Source: a virus. Taken from it: a stretch of 64,000 bases of DNA. The position numbers and the translations under genes were made by a program. A model generated the notes under the pieces. That model did no database searches, was not told where the DNA came from, and saw only the letters and a program-made list of their open reading frames with translations. The stretch is from positions 62,001-126,000 of IMG/VR virus record IMGVR_UViG_3300028859_000006. One strand, 5' to 3'. The stretch's first letter is position 1; the number at the start of each line of letters is the position of its first letter. Positions 33,593-41,552 of this stretch are shown one piece after another.

Positions 33593-33921
33593 TAACAAAT
33601 TTTAAAATATTTGAAGAAAATGACGATATATATTTTTCAGTAGGTGATGAAGTAATATGCATTCACGGTGAAAAAAGGAAAAATTATAATAGTACTGAAC
33701 CAAAAGAAGGTAAAAAATATTTAGTATTAAAAATATATGAGGAAAATTTTGATGATGAAGGAAATCCATTTATAATTGATCATCAATATGTAACAGAAAA
33801 ATATAAAGGGGATTGGTGGATTGACGTTAAAGACATAAAACATAATATAATTTTAAATCAATGCTTAGCTAATGATTTTAAATCAGAAATTATATTAGCA
33901 TCAAACAAATTTAATTTATAA
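33589..33921 (+). CDS. leader/NKFN-tail barrel protein
   Basis: 110 residues. MITNFKIFEENDD leader, YFSVGDEVICIHGE, KKYLVLKIYEE, WWIDVKDI, ending ASNKFNL. The tail is kept although only a terminator follows, so it is not merely the initiation region of another gene. Confidence 0.8.
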   Translation: MITNFKIFEENDDIYFSVGDEVICIHGEKRKNYNSTEPKEGKKYLVLKIYEENFDDEGNPFIIDHQYVTEKYKGDWWIDVKDIKHNIILNQCLANDFKSEIILASNKFNL

Positions 33922-33953
33922 AAAAAGCTACTAAATTTTTAGTAGCTTTTTAA
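33922..33953 (+). terminator. rho-independent terminator
   Basis: AAAAAAGCTACTAAA-TTT-TTAGTAGCTTTTTA hairpin. Confidence 0.85.
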
Positions 33954-33995
33954 TTAATCTAATTTTTTACTTAGTAATAGTTGTATATATTACAA

Positions 33996-34547
33996 TTATA
34001 CAGCTTTCACAGGTACTGTTGTAGTATCTGTTACAGTTTCTACTACTTTAACAGGTACTGTTGTAGCATCTGTTATTAAAGCGTCTACTACTTTAACAGG
34101 CTCTTCTGTTGTAGTTTTTTCTGCATCTGATTTAACATCAGATATAATTTTTTCAATATTAGCAACAAAAGTTTTAACGTCATCAACGGTAGTAACAATT
34201 GAATTTTTTGATTTTTCTTTAAAATCTAAAATAATTTTCTCAATTTTAGAAACAATATCTTCAACATTAGCAACTTCTGTGACAAATGTCTTTTTAACAT
34301 TATCAACATCTGTTACAATTGAATCTTTAATTTCATCAACTTTAGTAACAATTGAATCTTTTACATCAATAACATCTTTAACGATATCATCGACTTTAGT
34401 AACAACTGAATCTTTTACATTATCAACGTCTTTTACGACATTATCTGCATTAGTAATAATTGTTTTAGAATTATTTTTATACCAACCAATTCCAAAAATA
34501 AGTGCTAACACACCAAAAACAATAGTCAAAATTTGAAATATTCCCAT
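33996..34547 (-). CDS. membrane-anchored repeat protein
   Basis: 183 residues. One N-terminal membrane helix (ILTIVFGVLALIFGIGWY), then about ten imperfect repeats of the type VVTKVDDIVKDVxDVKDSI, giving an extended amphipathic helix, and a Thr/Val/Pro tail with two copies of TTTVPVKVVE-like sequence. The repeat DNA is likely to change copy number. A structural or envelope role is likely; nothing more specific can be said. Confidence 0.78.
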   Translation of the reverse strand: MGIFQILTIVFGVLALIFGIGWYKNNSKTIITNADNVVKDVDNVKDSVVTKVDDIVKDVIDVKDSIVTKVDEIKDSIVTDVDNVKKTFVTEVANVEDIVSKIEKIILDFKEKSKNSIVTTVDDVKTFVANIEKIISDVKSDAEKTTTEEPVKVVDALITDATTVPVKVVETVTDTTTVPVKAV

Positions 34548-34613
34548 AATCTTTTTTCTTTTTTATATTATAATAATTTGAATAAGTTTAAAATTTAATC
34601 AAAATAATTATAT

Positions 34614-35210
34614 TTATTTCCAAATATATAATCCTTTATTATCTATAAATCCTTTACAATAGTCAATTTTTATATTATAATTAGGAAAAACATAAATCAT
34701 AAATTTTTTATATAATAATATCTTTTTTTCTAAAAAAGTATTACCTATTATAAATATTTTATCAACTGTAAAATTATTTAATATATCACTAATTCTAAGC
34801 AGAACTTCTTTTTCTTCATTTAATCCAGTTAATTCTTCATAATTTATATCATCAATATCATATTTACTTAATGTAAAAGATATATACCAAACAAAATCTG
34901 ATGATATATCTTTATTGTAATTTTTTATAGGAATTAAATCTATTCTATATTCAGTGTTAGAATTTGTTAAAAAATATATTTTATATCCATTAGAAGGTAT
35001 ATAATTTGTATATTGTTTATCAAATTTAAACTTTTCAACTCTATATTTAGTATTTGTATATAATTTATCAAATGATTCAATTATAATATTTTCATTAAAT
35101 TTTTCAAATGTATAAATTTTCAAAAACCTATCTATTCTATCAGTATTATATTTACTGATATATTTTTTATATGTTTCATTAGTTACTATTATGCTCTTAG
35201 TTTTTATCAT
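34614..35210 (-). CDS. hypothetical protein
   Basis: 198 residues, Tyr/Lys/Ile-rich, mixed alpha/beta, ending CKGFIDNKGLYIWK. Its start adjoins the stop of the upstream ligase-like gene. Function unknown. Confidence 0.72.
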   Translation of the reverse strand: MIKTKSIIVTNETYKKYISKYNTDRIDRFLKIYTFEKFNENIIIESFDKLYTNTKYRVEKFKFDKQYTNYIPSNGYKIYFLTNSNTEYRIDLIPIKNYNKDISSDFVWYISFTLSKYDIDDINYEELTGLNEEKEVLLRISDILNNFTVDKIFIIGNTFLEKKILLYKKFMIYVFPNYNIKIDYCKGFIDNKGLYIWK

Positions 35211-36545
35211 TTAAAATTTACCTTTTTTTATATCAAAAGGTTTACCTCCTTTTAATTCTTCTTTAGGATTTTCTTTCTTTTTTTCTCCACCTGAAGGTAT
35301 TTCTGCTCCTAATTTTTTTACGTCAGGATAAATATTTTTTTCTGAATCAGTATTAAAATTAACATTAAAATAATCTTTAAAATTCAATAAATCATTATTT
35401 CTCAATAAATATTCACGATTCACTTTCAGCATATTATCCAAATAAATAGAAATTTTATCTACTTCTCTATTAAACATTTCTAAAGTTTTTTCGTTAAAAA
35501 TGCCAATAGGCTTCTTTAATTTTTTATTAAATGAACTCAATATAAGTTTAAAAATATACTCAATTTTATCATCAGATTTTATATAATCAATTGTTTTATC
35601 ATTCTTCAATAAAAATGTATTGATTTTAAATTTATCCTCTGAAAAAAATGTAGGTATTGATAAATTCCAATCTTTTATTTCTTTAGTAATATTCTCAACA
35701 TAATCATTAAATATTGCTGAAATTAATTCAATATATAATTCTTCTTTTGTAATCTCTTTTAGTTTTATTTTATCAAAACTAATAAGTTGTAAAAATTCTA
35801 AGAAATTTAATAATATTAACGAATAATTCTCTAAATAATCTGTTCTACTATCAAGATTCATTTTTTCATACGACGGATTTAATATCTCAAATGAAAATTC
35901 ATCATCTCCGTTTATTCTAACTATTATCTTTTCTAAATTATCATTGAAACTATCCATTAAAAATGAATTGTTTAATTGAGGATTTAATATCTTATAAAAA
36001 AAATATGCAAAATTAGATTCTCCATATACATAATCTAAATCTTCTTTTGATGTATGTAAGAACAAGTTAATTACCTCTAACTGCTTATCATTCAATTTAC
36101 CTTTAAATATCACTGGTAATGCATCTACGTTGAATAATTTAGCATATTCTAATATCTCATTGTAATTATATTTATATTTTGTACCTTTAACTATACACGT
36201 TAATATTAAATTATTCTTCGGAATTTTCTTATATTCAATATTACCTGGCTGATTATCTGGAAAATATTCAAAACAAAACCACCAAGTTTTTGATAATAAA
36301 TTAGTTACAAAATCCGGTAATGTGTAAAAATATTGAAATACGAAATTATAATATTTTTGTATAGCTAAATCTACAAAATTTAGATCTGTATTATTAATTG
36401 ATTTTGGTCTTATTGAGAATTTATTTCCGTCCCATTGTACAAATACTTGAGATCCTTGAATATCTTCATATATTAATAATTCTTTATCTTTTAATTGACT
36501 TATTAAGTCATCAGGTTGGTTGTTTAATTTGATTATTTGTGTCAT
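35211..36545 (-). CDS. degenerate RNA/DNA ligase-like protein
   Basis: 444 residues. The N-terminal half follows the order of the ligase nucleotidyltransferase fold: YEDIQGSQVFV (motif I, where EKxDGS is expected), FCFEYF ... IEYKKIPKNNLIL (motif III region), and EKIIVR ... FSFEILNPSYE (motifs IV/V). The nucleophilic Lys is replaced by Asp and other key residues differ, so it is probably inactive. The C-terminal half is helical, and the end is Gly/Lys-rich (GGEKKKENPKEELKGGKPFD). Assignment is by pattern only. Confidence 0.5.
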   Translation of the reverse strand: MTQIIKLNNQPDDLISQLKDKELLIYEDIQGSQVFVQWDGNKFSIRPKSINNTDLNFVDLAIQKYYNFVFQYFYTLPDFVTNLLSKTWWFCFEYFPDNQPGNIEYKKIPKNNLILTCIVKGTKYKYNYNEILEYAKLFNVDALPVIFKGKLNDKQLEVINLFLHTSKEDLDYVYGESNFAYFFYKILNPQLNNSFLMDSFNDNLEKIIVRINGDDEFSFEILNPSYEKMNLDSRTDYLENYSLILLNFLEFLQLISFDKIKLKEITKEELYIELISAIFNDYVENITKEIKDWNLSIPTFFSEDKFKINTFLLKNDKTIDYIKSDDKIEYIFKLILSSFNKKLKKPIGIFNEKTLEMFNREVDKISIYLDNMLKVNREYLLRNNDLLNFKDYFNVNFNTDSEKNIYPDVKKLGAEIPSGGEKKKENPKEELKGGKPFDIKKGKF

Positions 36546-36601
36546 AATAATTCTTTTGTTTTTTGAATTTTTATTTATATAGTTATTTATAAAGGTTCAT
36601 T

Positions 36602-37351
36602 TTAAAATAAATCAGGAGTCCAGTTGAACAATTCAGGTTTAAATATAAGTTTTTTTGTACCTAATTCATTTTCAAAGAAATCTATTTCAATTAAATTTCC
36701 ATTAACAGATATCACATCTCCTCTACCAAATTTTTTATGATTAAGAATATCACCAACTTGAACAAATGATTGTTCATCTGATTTTATATCATTAAGTTTT
36801 GATATTGGTCTACCATATGAATCAGTTGAATCATCTACTGGTATATTTTTTATTTCTATATCACTAGAACTTGGTCTTCCTATTCTTCTACCTGGATTCA
36901 TTTCTTTTGCCTTTCTTTTAGATTCTCTTCTTTTAAGAACTTCTTTTCTTTGATTTTCTGCTTGTGATACATTCTTAAATATTTGAGATTCAGTTGTATT
37001 ATCTATAATATTCTCTACAACTTCTCTTAATTCTGGTTCAGAAAAACTATCGTATTCATTTATAACTTTCACATGTAATTTTGAAAATCTAGATAATCCT
37101 TCTGGTTCTTCATTATATTTTAATCCTAATGCATATCTTATGTTCAATGCTTCCATTTTTAATGATGATTCATTTGAACCAATATATTCATTTACAAATT
37201 TTTCAATTTTATCATCTTTAATACCAAGTTTACTAAATCCAAATTTTTCATAATATAATGCTATAATTACATCATTTTCTGTCCATCTGGTTTTTATTTT
37301 TTCACCTGTGGCATATTCAAACATTTTTTGAAAACTTATCAAGTTTCTCAT
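36602..37351 (-). CDS. protein with C-terminal UvrD/PcrA-type Tudor domain, paralogue 1
   Basis: 249 residues. N-terminal domain with KIKTRWTENDVIIALYY ... FVNEYIGSNESSLKMEALNI; a basic helical linker; C-terminal VGDILNHKKFGRGDVISVNG ... IEIDFFENELGTKKLIF, matching the Tudor-like tail of UvrD/PcrA helicases that contacts RNA polymerase. It is paralogous to 39848-40606 over its whole length. Possible role: linking a DNA-binding module to transcription; inference. Confidence 0.72.
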   Translation of the reverse strand: MRNLISFQKMFEYATGEKIKTRWTENDVIIALYYEKFGFSKLGIKDDKIEKFVNEYIGSNESSLKMEALNIRYALGLKYNEEPEGLSRFSKLHVKVINEYDSFSEPELREVVENIIDNTTESQIFKNVSQAENQRKEVLKRRESKRKAKEMNPGRRIGRPSSSDIEIKNIPVDDSTDSYGRPISKLNDIKSDEQSFVQVGDILNHKKFGRGDVISVNGNLIEIDFFENELGTKKLIFKPELFNWTPDLF

Positions 37352-37421
37352 ATTTAACTATTATTTTTTAGTATATATATTTTTTTGAAAACATAATAAA
37401 TATTTTATACTAATATAAAAA

Positions 37422-37709
37422 ATGGAATACGACGAAAAAGAAACTGAGCTTGCTAAATATCTTAAAAATAGCACAGCATTAAGAAATTTATATAGACAAT
37501 GTATATCTTACGGACTTAATAATTCAGGTGAAGAATGGACAGATTGGATAAATGCAGGTGATGAATTTGCAAAAATTTCATTTGATATTTATCACCACGG
37601 ATTTAAATTTAAACAAGAAACTTTAACTAAATTATATAATATGAAATTACCAAATAATATAATAGTCGTAAATAGAGTACTAAAATTAATAAAACTTGAT
37701 AATGAGTAA
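37422..37709 (+). CDS. small hypothetical protein with LKLIKLDNE tail
   Basis: 95 residues, helical (STALRNLYRQCISYGL), ending NRVLKLIKLDNE, a form of the KLxKL tail. Overlaps the next gene by 8 nt. Confidence 0.72.
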   Translation: MEYDEKETELAKYLKNSTALRNLYRQCISYGLNNSGEEWTDWINAGDEFAKISFDIYHHGFKFKQETLTKLYNMKLPNNIIVVNRVLKLIKLDNE

Positions 37710-38463
37710 AAAAGAAATTAAAAATAAATATTTTGAATTTACTCCAGAGTGGAGTGGATTTAGTATACAATATCATTTAGCAGGATATTATGATACAAAG
37801 CCAATACTTCAAATATATTTTATTTGGGGTAAATTATTTTTATATTTACCTTGGAAGCATTATAAAAAAGTTGAAGTTGAAAAAAATATTAAAGAAAAAA
37901 GAAAAGATAAAATTTCTATTTTATCTAATAAAAATATAAAAATAAAGAAAAAATTTGATAAGGTTCTTTACGATCAATGTACTGCGCCAACATATGGAGT
38001 ATATATTCTTGAAAGAAAAATATGGTTTAGTTGTGGAATGAAACACAAAGTTTTTTATTTACCTTGGAATTGGGAATGGATAAGAACAAGTTGCCTTGCT
38101 AAAAATGATACTTGGATTAATGAAACAAAGAAAAATAGAAATATGGAGTTTTGGAATAAAAACAAATGGAAAGATATTATTTTTTCAGAAACATATCCGT
38201 ATACATATAACACAAAATATGATGATGAACAAAATTGTTTAGCAACAATTAGAGTACAAGAACGTGAATGGAGATGGAAATGGTTCACTTGGTTGAAGTT
38301 TCCTAGATTAATAAGTAAAGACATTGAAATAGAATTTAGTGATGATATAGGTGAAAGGAAAGGTACCTGGAAAGGTGGTACAACTGGCTGTAATTATAAA
38401 ATGAAAAAAGGTGAAACTCCATATGATACTTTAAAAAGAATGGAACGTGAAAGAAAATTTTAA
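37702..38463 (+). CDS. Trp-rich phage protein
   Basis: 253 residues from MSKKEIKNK. Rich in Trp and aromatic residues (FTPEWSGFSIQYHLAGYYDT, LPWNWEWIRTSC) and ends GTWKGGTTGCNYKMKKGETP ... LKRMERERKF. I know this C-terminal pattern from conserved phage proteins of unknown function. Probably structural or enzyme-associated. Confidence 0.78.
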   Translation: MSKKEIKNKYFEFTPEWSGFSIQYHLAGYYDTKPILQIYFIWGKLFLYLPWKHYKKVEVEKNIKEKRKDKISILSNKNIKIKKKFDKVLYDQCTAPTYGVYILERKIWFSCGMKHKVFYLPWNWEWIRTSCLAKNDTWINETKKNRNMEFWNKNKWKDIIFSETYPYTYNTKYDDEQNCLATIRVQEREWRWKWFTWLKFPRLISKDIEIEFSDDIGERKGTWKGGTTGCNYKMKKGETPYDTLKRMERERKF

Positions 38464-38465
38464 AT

Positions 38466-38720
38466 ATGAATGATAATTGTTTAAATTGCATGTATTCAAA
38501 ATACTCAGAAACATCAATATTTCTTGATGATATATTAAAAGAATGTAATCAACAAGATAATCAGCATACAACATGTGATAATATAAATAGTCCATATTTT
38601 AATGAAATTGTTGACTATAATAATTCTTGTAGATTATTTGTAGATGAATATAATTATTTCTTATTAAAAGATAGAAAAGACAAAATAGATAAATTAAATT
38701 CAAATGATTTAGATTATTAA
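38466..38720 (+). CDS. small Cys-containing protein with KIDKLN tail
   Basis: 84 residues. Cys residues at CLNCMY, ECNQ, CDN and SCR could bind a metal. Ends LKDRKDKIDKLNSNDLDY (KLxKL tail). It overlaps the convergent gene at its last codon. Confidence 0.7.
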   Translation: MNDNCLNCMYSKYSETSIFLDDILKECNQQDNQHTTCDNINSPYFNEIVDYNNSCRLFVDEYNYFLLKDRKDKIDKLNSNDLDY

Positions 38721-38959
38721 ATTTTATTTATAACATCTTTAATCAATTTCATTCTTTCTTCTTCAGTCATATCAATCCATTTAGTTTGATTAATAAGATG
38801 ATATTTAGTACAATATTTAGATTCTGAATTTTTACACAATTTAATTTCATCTGAATCTTTTCCATATTTACCTAAATATGCTAAATATGTCGGACAATAT
38901 TCATATTGATCACATTCAATGTGAATAGGTTTTTTCTTAAACCAATTAAATAATTTCAT
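38717..38959 (-). CDS. small Cys-containing protein
   Basis: 80 residues. Basic N-terminus MKLFNWFKKKP, then four Cys (ECDQYEYC ... LCKN ... YCTKYH) that may bind zinc, and a helical end. Function unknown. Confidence 0.7.
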   Translation of the reverse strand: MKLFNWFKKKPIHIECDQYEYCPTYLAYLGKYGKDSDEIKLCKNSESKYCTKYHLINQTKWIDMTEEERMKLIKDVINKI

Positions 38960-39003
38960 ATATTTGATTTTTTACAGTATATATAAAAAAACTATAATAA
39001 TGA

Positions 39004-39372
39004 TTATTCTACTTTTTCAATTTCAATTAATTTTTTCTTACGTGATATTATTGTTATATATTCATCAATGCACCCATTGTACCAATTTAATATATAAATT
39101 AACATCATATCAAAATTTGAAAATTTACTACCATAATTATCATATTCAGACACAAATTTAATATCATAATATATACGTTTATTATTTATACACGAACGTC
39201 CACAACAAGTTTCAATTACTACAGAATTTATGATATCACGATAAATTCTCCAATCAATCAATTCTGTTTTATTTTTATTTCTAGTTGTGAATGCTGATAT
39301 TCTACCATATTTTAATCGTTTAACAAGATCATATATTTCTTTCTCATCTTTATTTAAATTTTTTTTCAACAC
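39004..39372 (-). CDS. hypothetical protein
   Basis: 122 residues. Contains ETCCGRSCINNKRIYYD and an aromatic helical segment, ending ISRKKKLIEIEKVE, a weak KLxKL-type tail. Function unknown. Confidence 0.7.
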   Translation of the reverse strand: MLKKNLNKDEKEIYDLVKRLKYGRISAFTTRNKNKTELIDWRIYRDIINSVVIETCCGRSCINNKRIYYDIKFVSEYDNYGSKFSNFDMMLIYILNWYNGCIDEYITIISRKKKLIEIEKVE

Positions 39373-39387
39373 TTTTTTAATATCATA

Positions 39388-39741
39388 TTAATATATTTCA
39401 GTATTTATAAATCTATTAGTTTCATTATCTGTATTTTTTTCGACATCAGTTACATCTTCACCAGTTTTCATATTAAAATATCCTTCAGTATGAGTTTCAT
39501 CTTTAAATCCATATATATCAACACTATTATAATTTAAAATATAATATCTTATGCTATCATTTACTTTTGAATGTTTCACATTTTCATAATTTATTATATT
39601 CAAATTACCATTATTATACTCATTAATTTGAGATTTTAGAGAAACTATAATAGATTTTTCTATTTTATTTTTATCATTCTTACATAAGCATAGCATAAAT
39701 ATTACACACACAGAAATAAAAATCATATACATTTTTTTCAT
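39388..39741 (-). CDS. secreted or lipoprotein-like protein
   Basis: 117 residues. N-terminal signal-type segment MKKMYMIFISVCVIFMLCLC followed by Lys/Asn. The Cys at the end of the hydrophobic stretch could be a lipidation site, though the lipobox is not canonical. The rest is polar and beta-rich. Envelope location is likely. Confidence 0.68.
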   Translation of the reverse strand: MKKMYMIFISVCVIFMLCLCKNDKNKIEKSIIVSLKSQINEYNNGNLNIINYENVKHSKVNDSIRYYILNYNSVDIYGFKDETHTEGYFNMKTGEDVTDVEKNTDNETNRFINTEIY

Positions 39742-39788
39742 ATTATTTATTTATTATCTTATAAAGATAATCAAAAAAATTTGTATAA

Positions 39789-39823
39789 CAAAAAAGAGAA
39801 GAATAAATCTTCTCTTTTTATAT
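39789..39823. terminator. terminator
   Basis: AAAAAAGAGAAGA-ATAAA-TCTTCTCTTTTTA stem with flanking A and T runs. Confidence 0.8.
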
Positions 39824-39847
39824 TAATATAACGATTATAAATAATAA

Positions 39848-40606
39848 TTATTCTGAAAAAATAAAAAACTTTTCATCAAATAACATAACCTTACTGCCTA
39901 TTTTACTATCACGAAAATTTATAGTAAGTCTATTACCATCTATTTCTTTTACTGCGCCTTTACCATATGCTTTATGATCAAGAACATCTCCGATACTAGC
40001 AAATACATTATTAACAACAGTTTGAACATATGCTACTTTTGAAGGATTCATTTGTTTAAATGTCATTGGTTTACAATCTCCTGATAATTTAGCATATTTT
40101 TCTTTCTGAGCTTTCTTAACAAGAGCTTTTCTTTTTTTCTCTTCTTTTTTTGCAAGAACTTCTAACCTATGTTTTTCTTTTTCTGCATTAAGTTCTGCAT
40201 TTATACCTTCTGCAATTGATAAATTAATCTTTTTTTCTTCTTCGGTCATATTATCTAATATTAAGTTTACAATTTCTGCTAATTCATTTTCATCACATTT
40301 ATCATATTCATTTACAACTTCTTCTTGTATTTTTGAATAATGTGCTAATCCTTCTACTTTTTCGTTATGTTTTATGCACAATGCATATTTTATATTTAAT
40401 GCTTCCATTTTTATTGAATTCGCAATTGAACCAATATATTCATTAACAAAACTTTCAAGTTGAGTATCATCATCAGTTACTCCAACCTTTCTTAATGTAA
40501 ATTTAGTATATAAAAAAGCTATAATGACATCATTTTTTGTCCATCTAGTTTTAATCTTTGAACCTGCTACGTGTTCAACTCTTTGTTCAATTTGTGTTTT
40601 TTCCAT
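39848..40606 (-). CDS. protein with C-terminal UvrD/PcrA-type Tudor domain, paralogue 2
   Basis: 252 residues. Shares KIKTRWTKNDVIIAF, FVNEYIGSIANSIKMEALNI and the C-terminal IGDVLDHKAYGKGAVKEIDG ... FRDSKIGSKVMLF with 36602-37351. The middle is a charged coiled coil. It has its own strong host-type promoter, so it may be expressed early. Confidence 0.72.
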   Translation of the reverse strand: MEKTQIEQRVEHVAGSKIKTRWTKNDVIIAFLYTKFTLRKVGVTDDDTQLESFVNEYIGSIANSIKMEALNIKYALCIKHNEKVEGLAHYSKIQEEVVNEYDKCDENELAEIVNLILDNMTEEEKKINLSIAEGINAELNAEKEKHRLEVLAKKEEKKRKALVKKAQKEKYAKLSGDCKPMTFKQMNPSKVAYVQTVVNNVFASIGDVLDHKAYGKGAVKEIDGNRLTINFRDSKIGSKVMLFDEKFFIFSE

Positions 40607-40637
40607 GTTTAAATGTTTTTATTAATATTTTTATATG

Positions 40638-40669
40638 CAAAGATATAAAAAAACATTTAATTGGACAAA
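40638..40669 (-). promoter_or_regulatory. host-type promoter
   Basis: On the - strand: TTTG (40666-40669), exactly 20 nt, then TATCTTTG (40638-40645), 32 nt before the start codon of the Tudor-domain gene. Confidence 0.8.
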
Positions 40670-40706
40670 TAAAAAATAGATTTTTTTGGTTAATTGTAGT
40701 TAATAA

Positions 40707-40958
40707 TTAATTAGAACTCAAGCATTCAATATCATCACTTAGCATGTCATATAAATCATTTTCTATATCCATATCTAAGTATTTCAAATCTCCACTATTT
40801 AATGATTCTATTAACTTCTTTACTTTATTTTGAATTGAAATTGATTCCGTATCATTTTCATTTTCATCATAAAAAAAACACCATTTTTTATCATCATTAA
40901 AATAATAAACATTTTCACAATATTTTCTTAATTTTTCTTTTGATTCTAATATATTCAT
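40707..40958 (-). CDS. small acidic protein
   Basis: 83 residues; MNILESKEKLRKYCENVYYF then a strongly acidic body ending CLSSN. Two bases separate it from the upstream gene. Function unknown. Confidence 0.7.
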   Translation of the reverse strand: MNILESKEKLRKYCENVYYFNDDKKWCFFYDENENDTESISIQNKVKKLIESLNSGDLKYLDMDIENDLYDMLSDDIECLSSN

Positions 40959-40960
40959 AA

Positions 40961-41416
40961 TTATATAGTTGATTTTAATTCTATTGTTTTTATAACATTA
41001 TTGGTATTAATTCCTGGTAAAATAGTAATTATTTTTATTGTATTATCATTTTTGATTACAACAACGGAAAAATTATATTCAGAAAACCATAATGAATATT
41101 TACCATTCATCATAGCTCCTATTAAATGTGTAGTATATAATTCTTCTATTCCATCTCCAATTAATTTATTTAATTCTTTAATACTTTTTAAATTAGTTCT
41201 TTTTTCTATTCTACCTTTCAAATCATGTAATAAAGAATCATTCCATAAAATAGATATTCTAATTTTTTTATTATTTATTCTTGCTGAAATTGTTTTATAT
41301 TTTATAAATTCATCAGAATAATCACTTGAATTATTATAGGAAATTTCAGAATCTATATTTTTATATACATCTGAAAATCTTGCTTCTTTAAATAATTCAT
41401 AATTATATATGTACAT
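40961..41416 (-). CDS. hypothetical protein
   Basis: 151 residues. MYIYNYELFKEARF at the start is loosely like the leader class. The body is alpha/beta with WNDSLLHDLKGRIEKRTNLK. It has a strong host-type promoter upstream. Function unknown. Confidence 0.72.
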   Translation of the reverse strand: MYIYNYELFKEARFSDVYKNIDSEISYNNSSDYSDEFIKYKTISARINNKKIRISILWNDSLLHDLKGRIEKRTNLKSIKELNKLIGDGIEELYTTHLIGAMMNGKYSLWFSEYNFSVVVIKNDNTIKIITILPGINTNNVIKTIELKSTI

Positions 41417-41486
41417 ATCTAAAATTTATTTATTCATATATATTAATATTTTACTTGATTAAAATATTAATTATATATTTAAAGTA

Positions 41487-41518
41487 CAAAGGTACTATAA
41501 ATTATTTAATTACGCAAA
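41487..41518 (-). promoter_or_regulatory. host-type promoter
   Basis: On the - strand: TTTG (41515-41518), exactly 20 nt, then TACCTTTG (41487-41494). It overlaps the terminator of the helicase gene. Confidence 0.78.
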
Positions 41519-41546
41519 AAAAGAAGATATAATCTTCTTTTTTTAT
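41514..41546 (-). terminator. terminator after the helicase gene
   Basis: AAAAAAAGAAGAT-AT-AATCTTCTTTTTTT stem just past the stop of the gene at 41553. Confidence 0.8.
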
Positions 41547-41552
41547 AATTTA

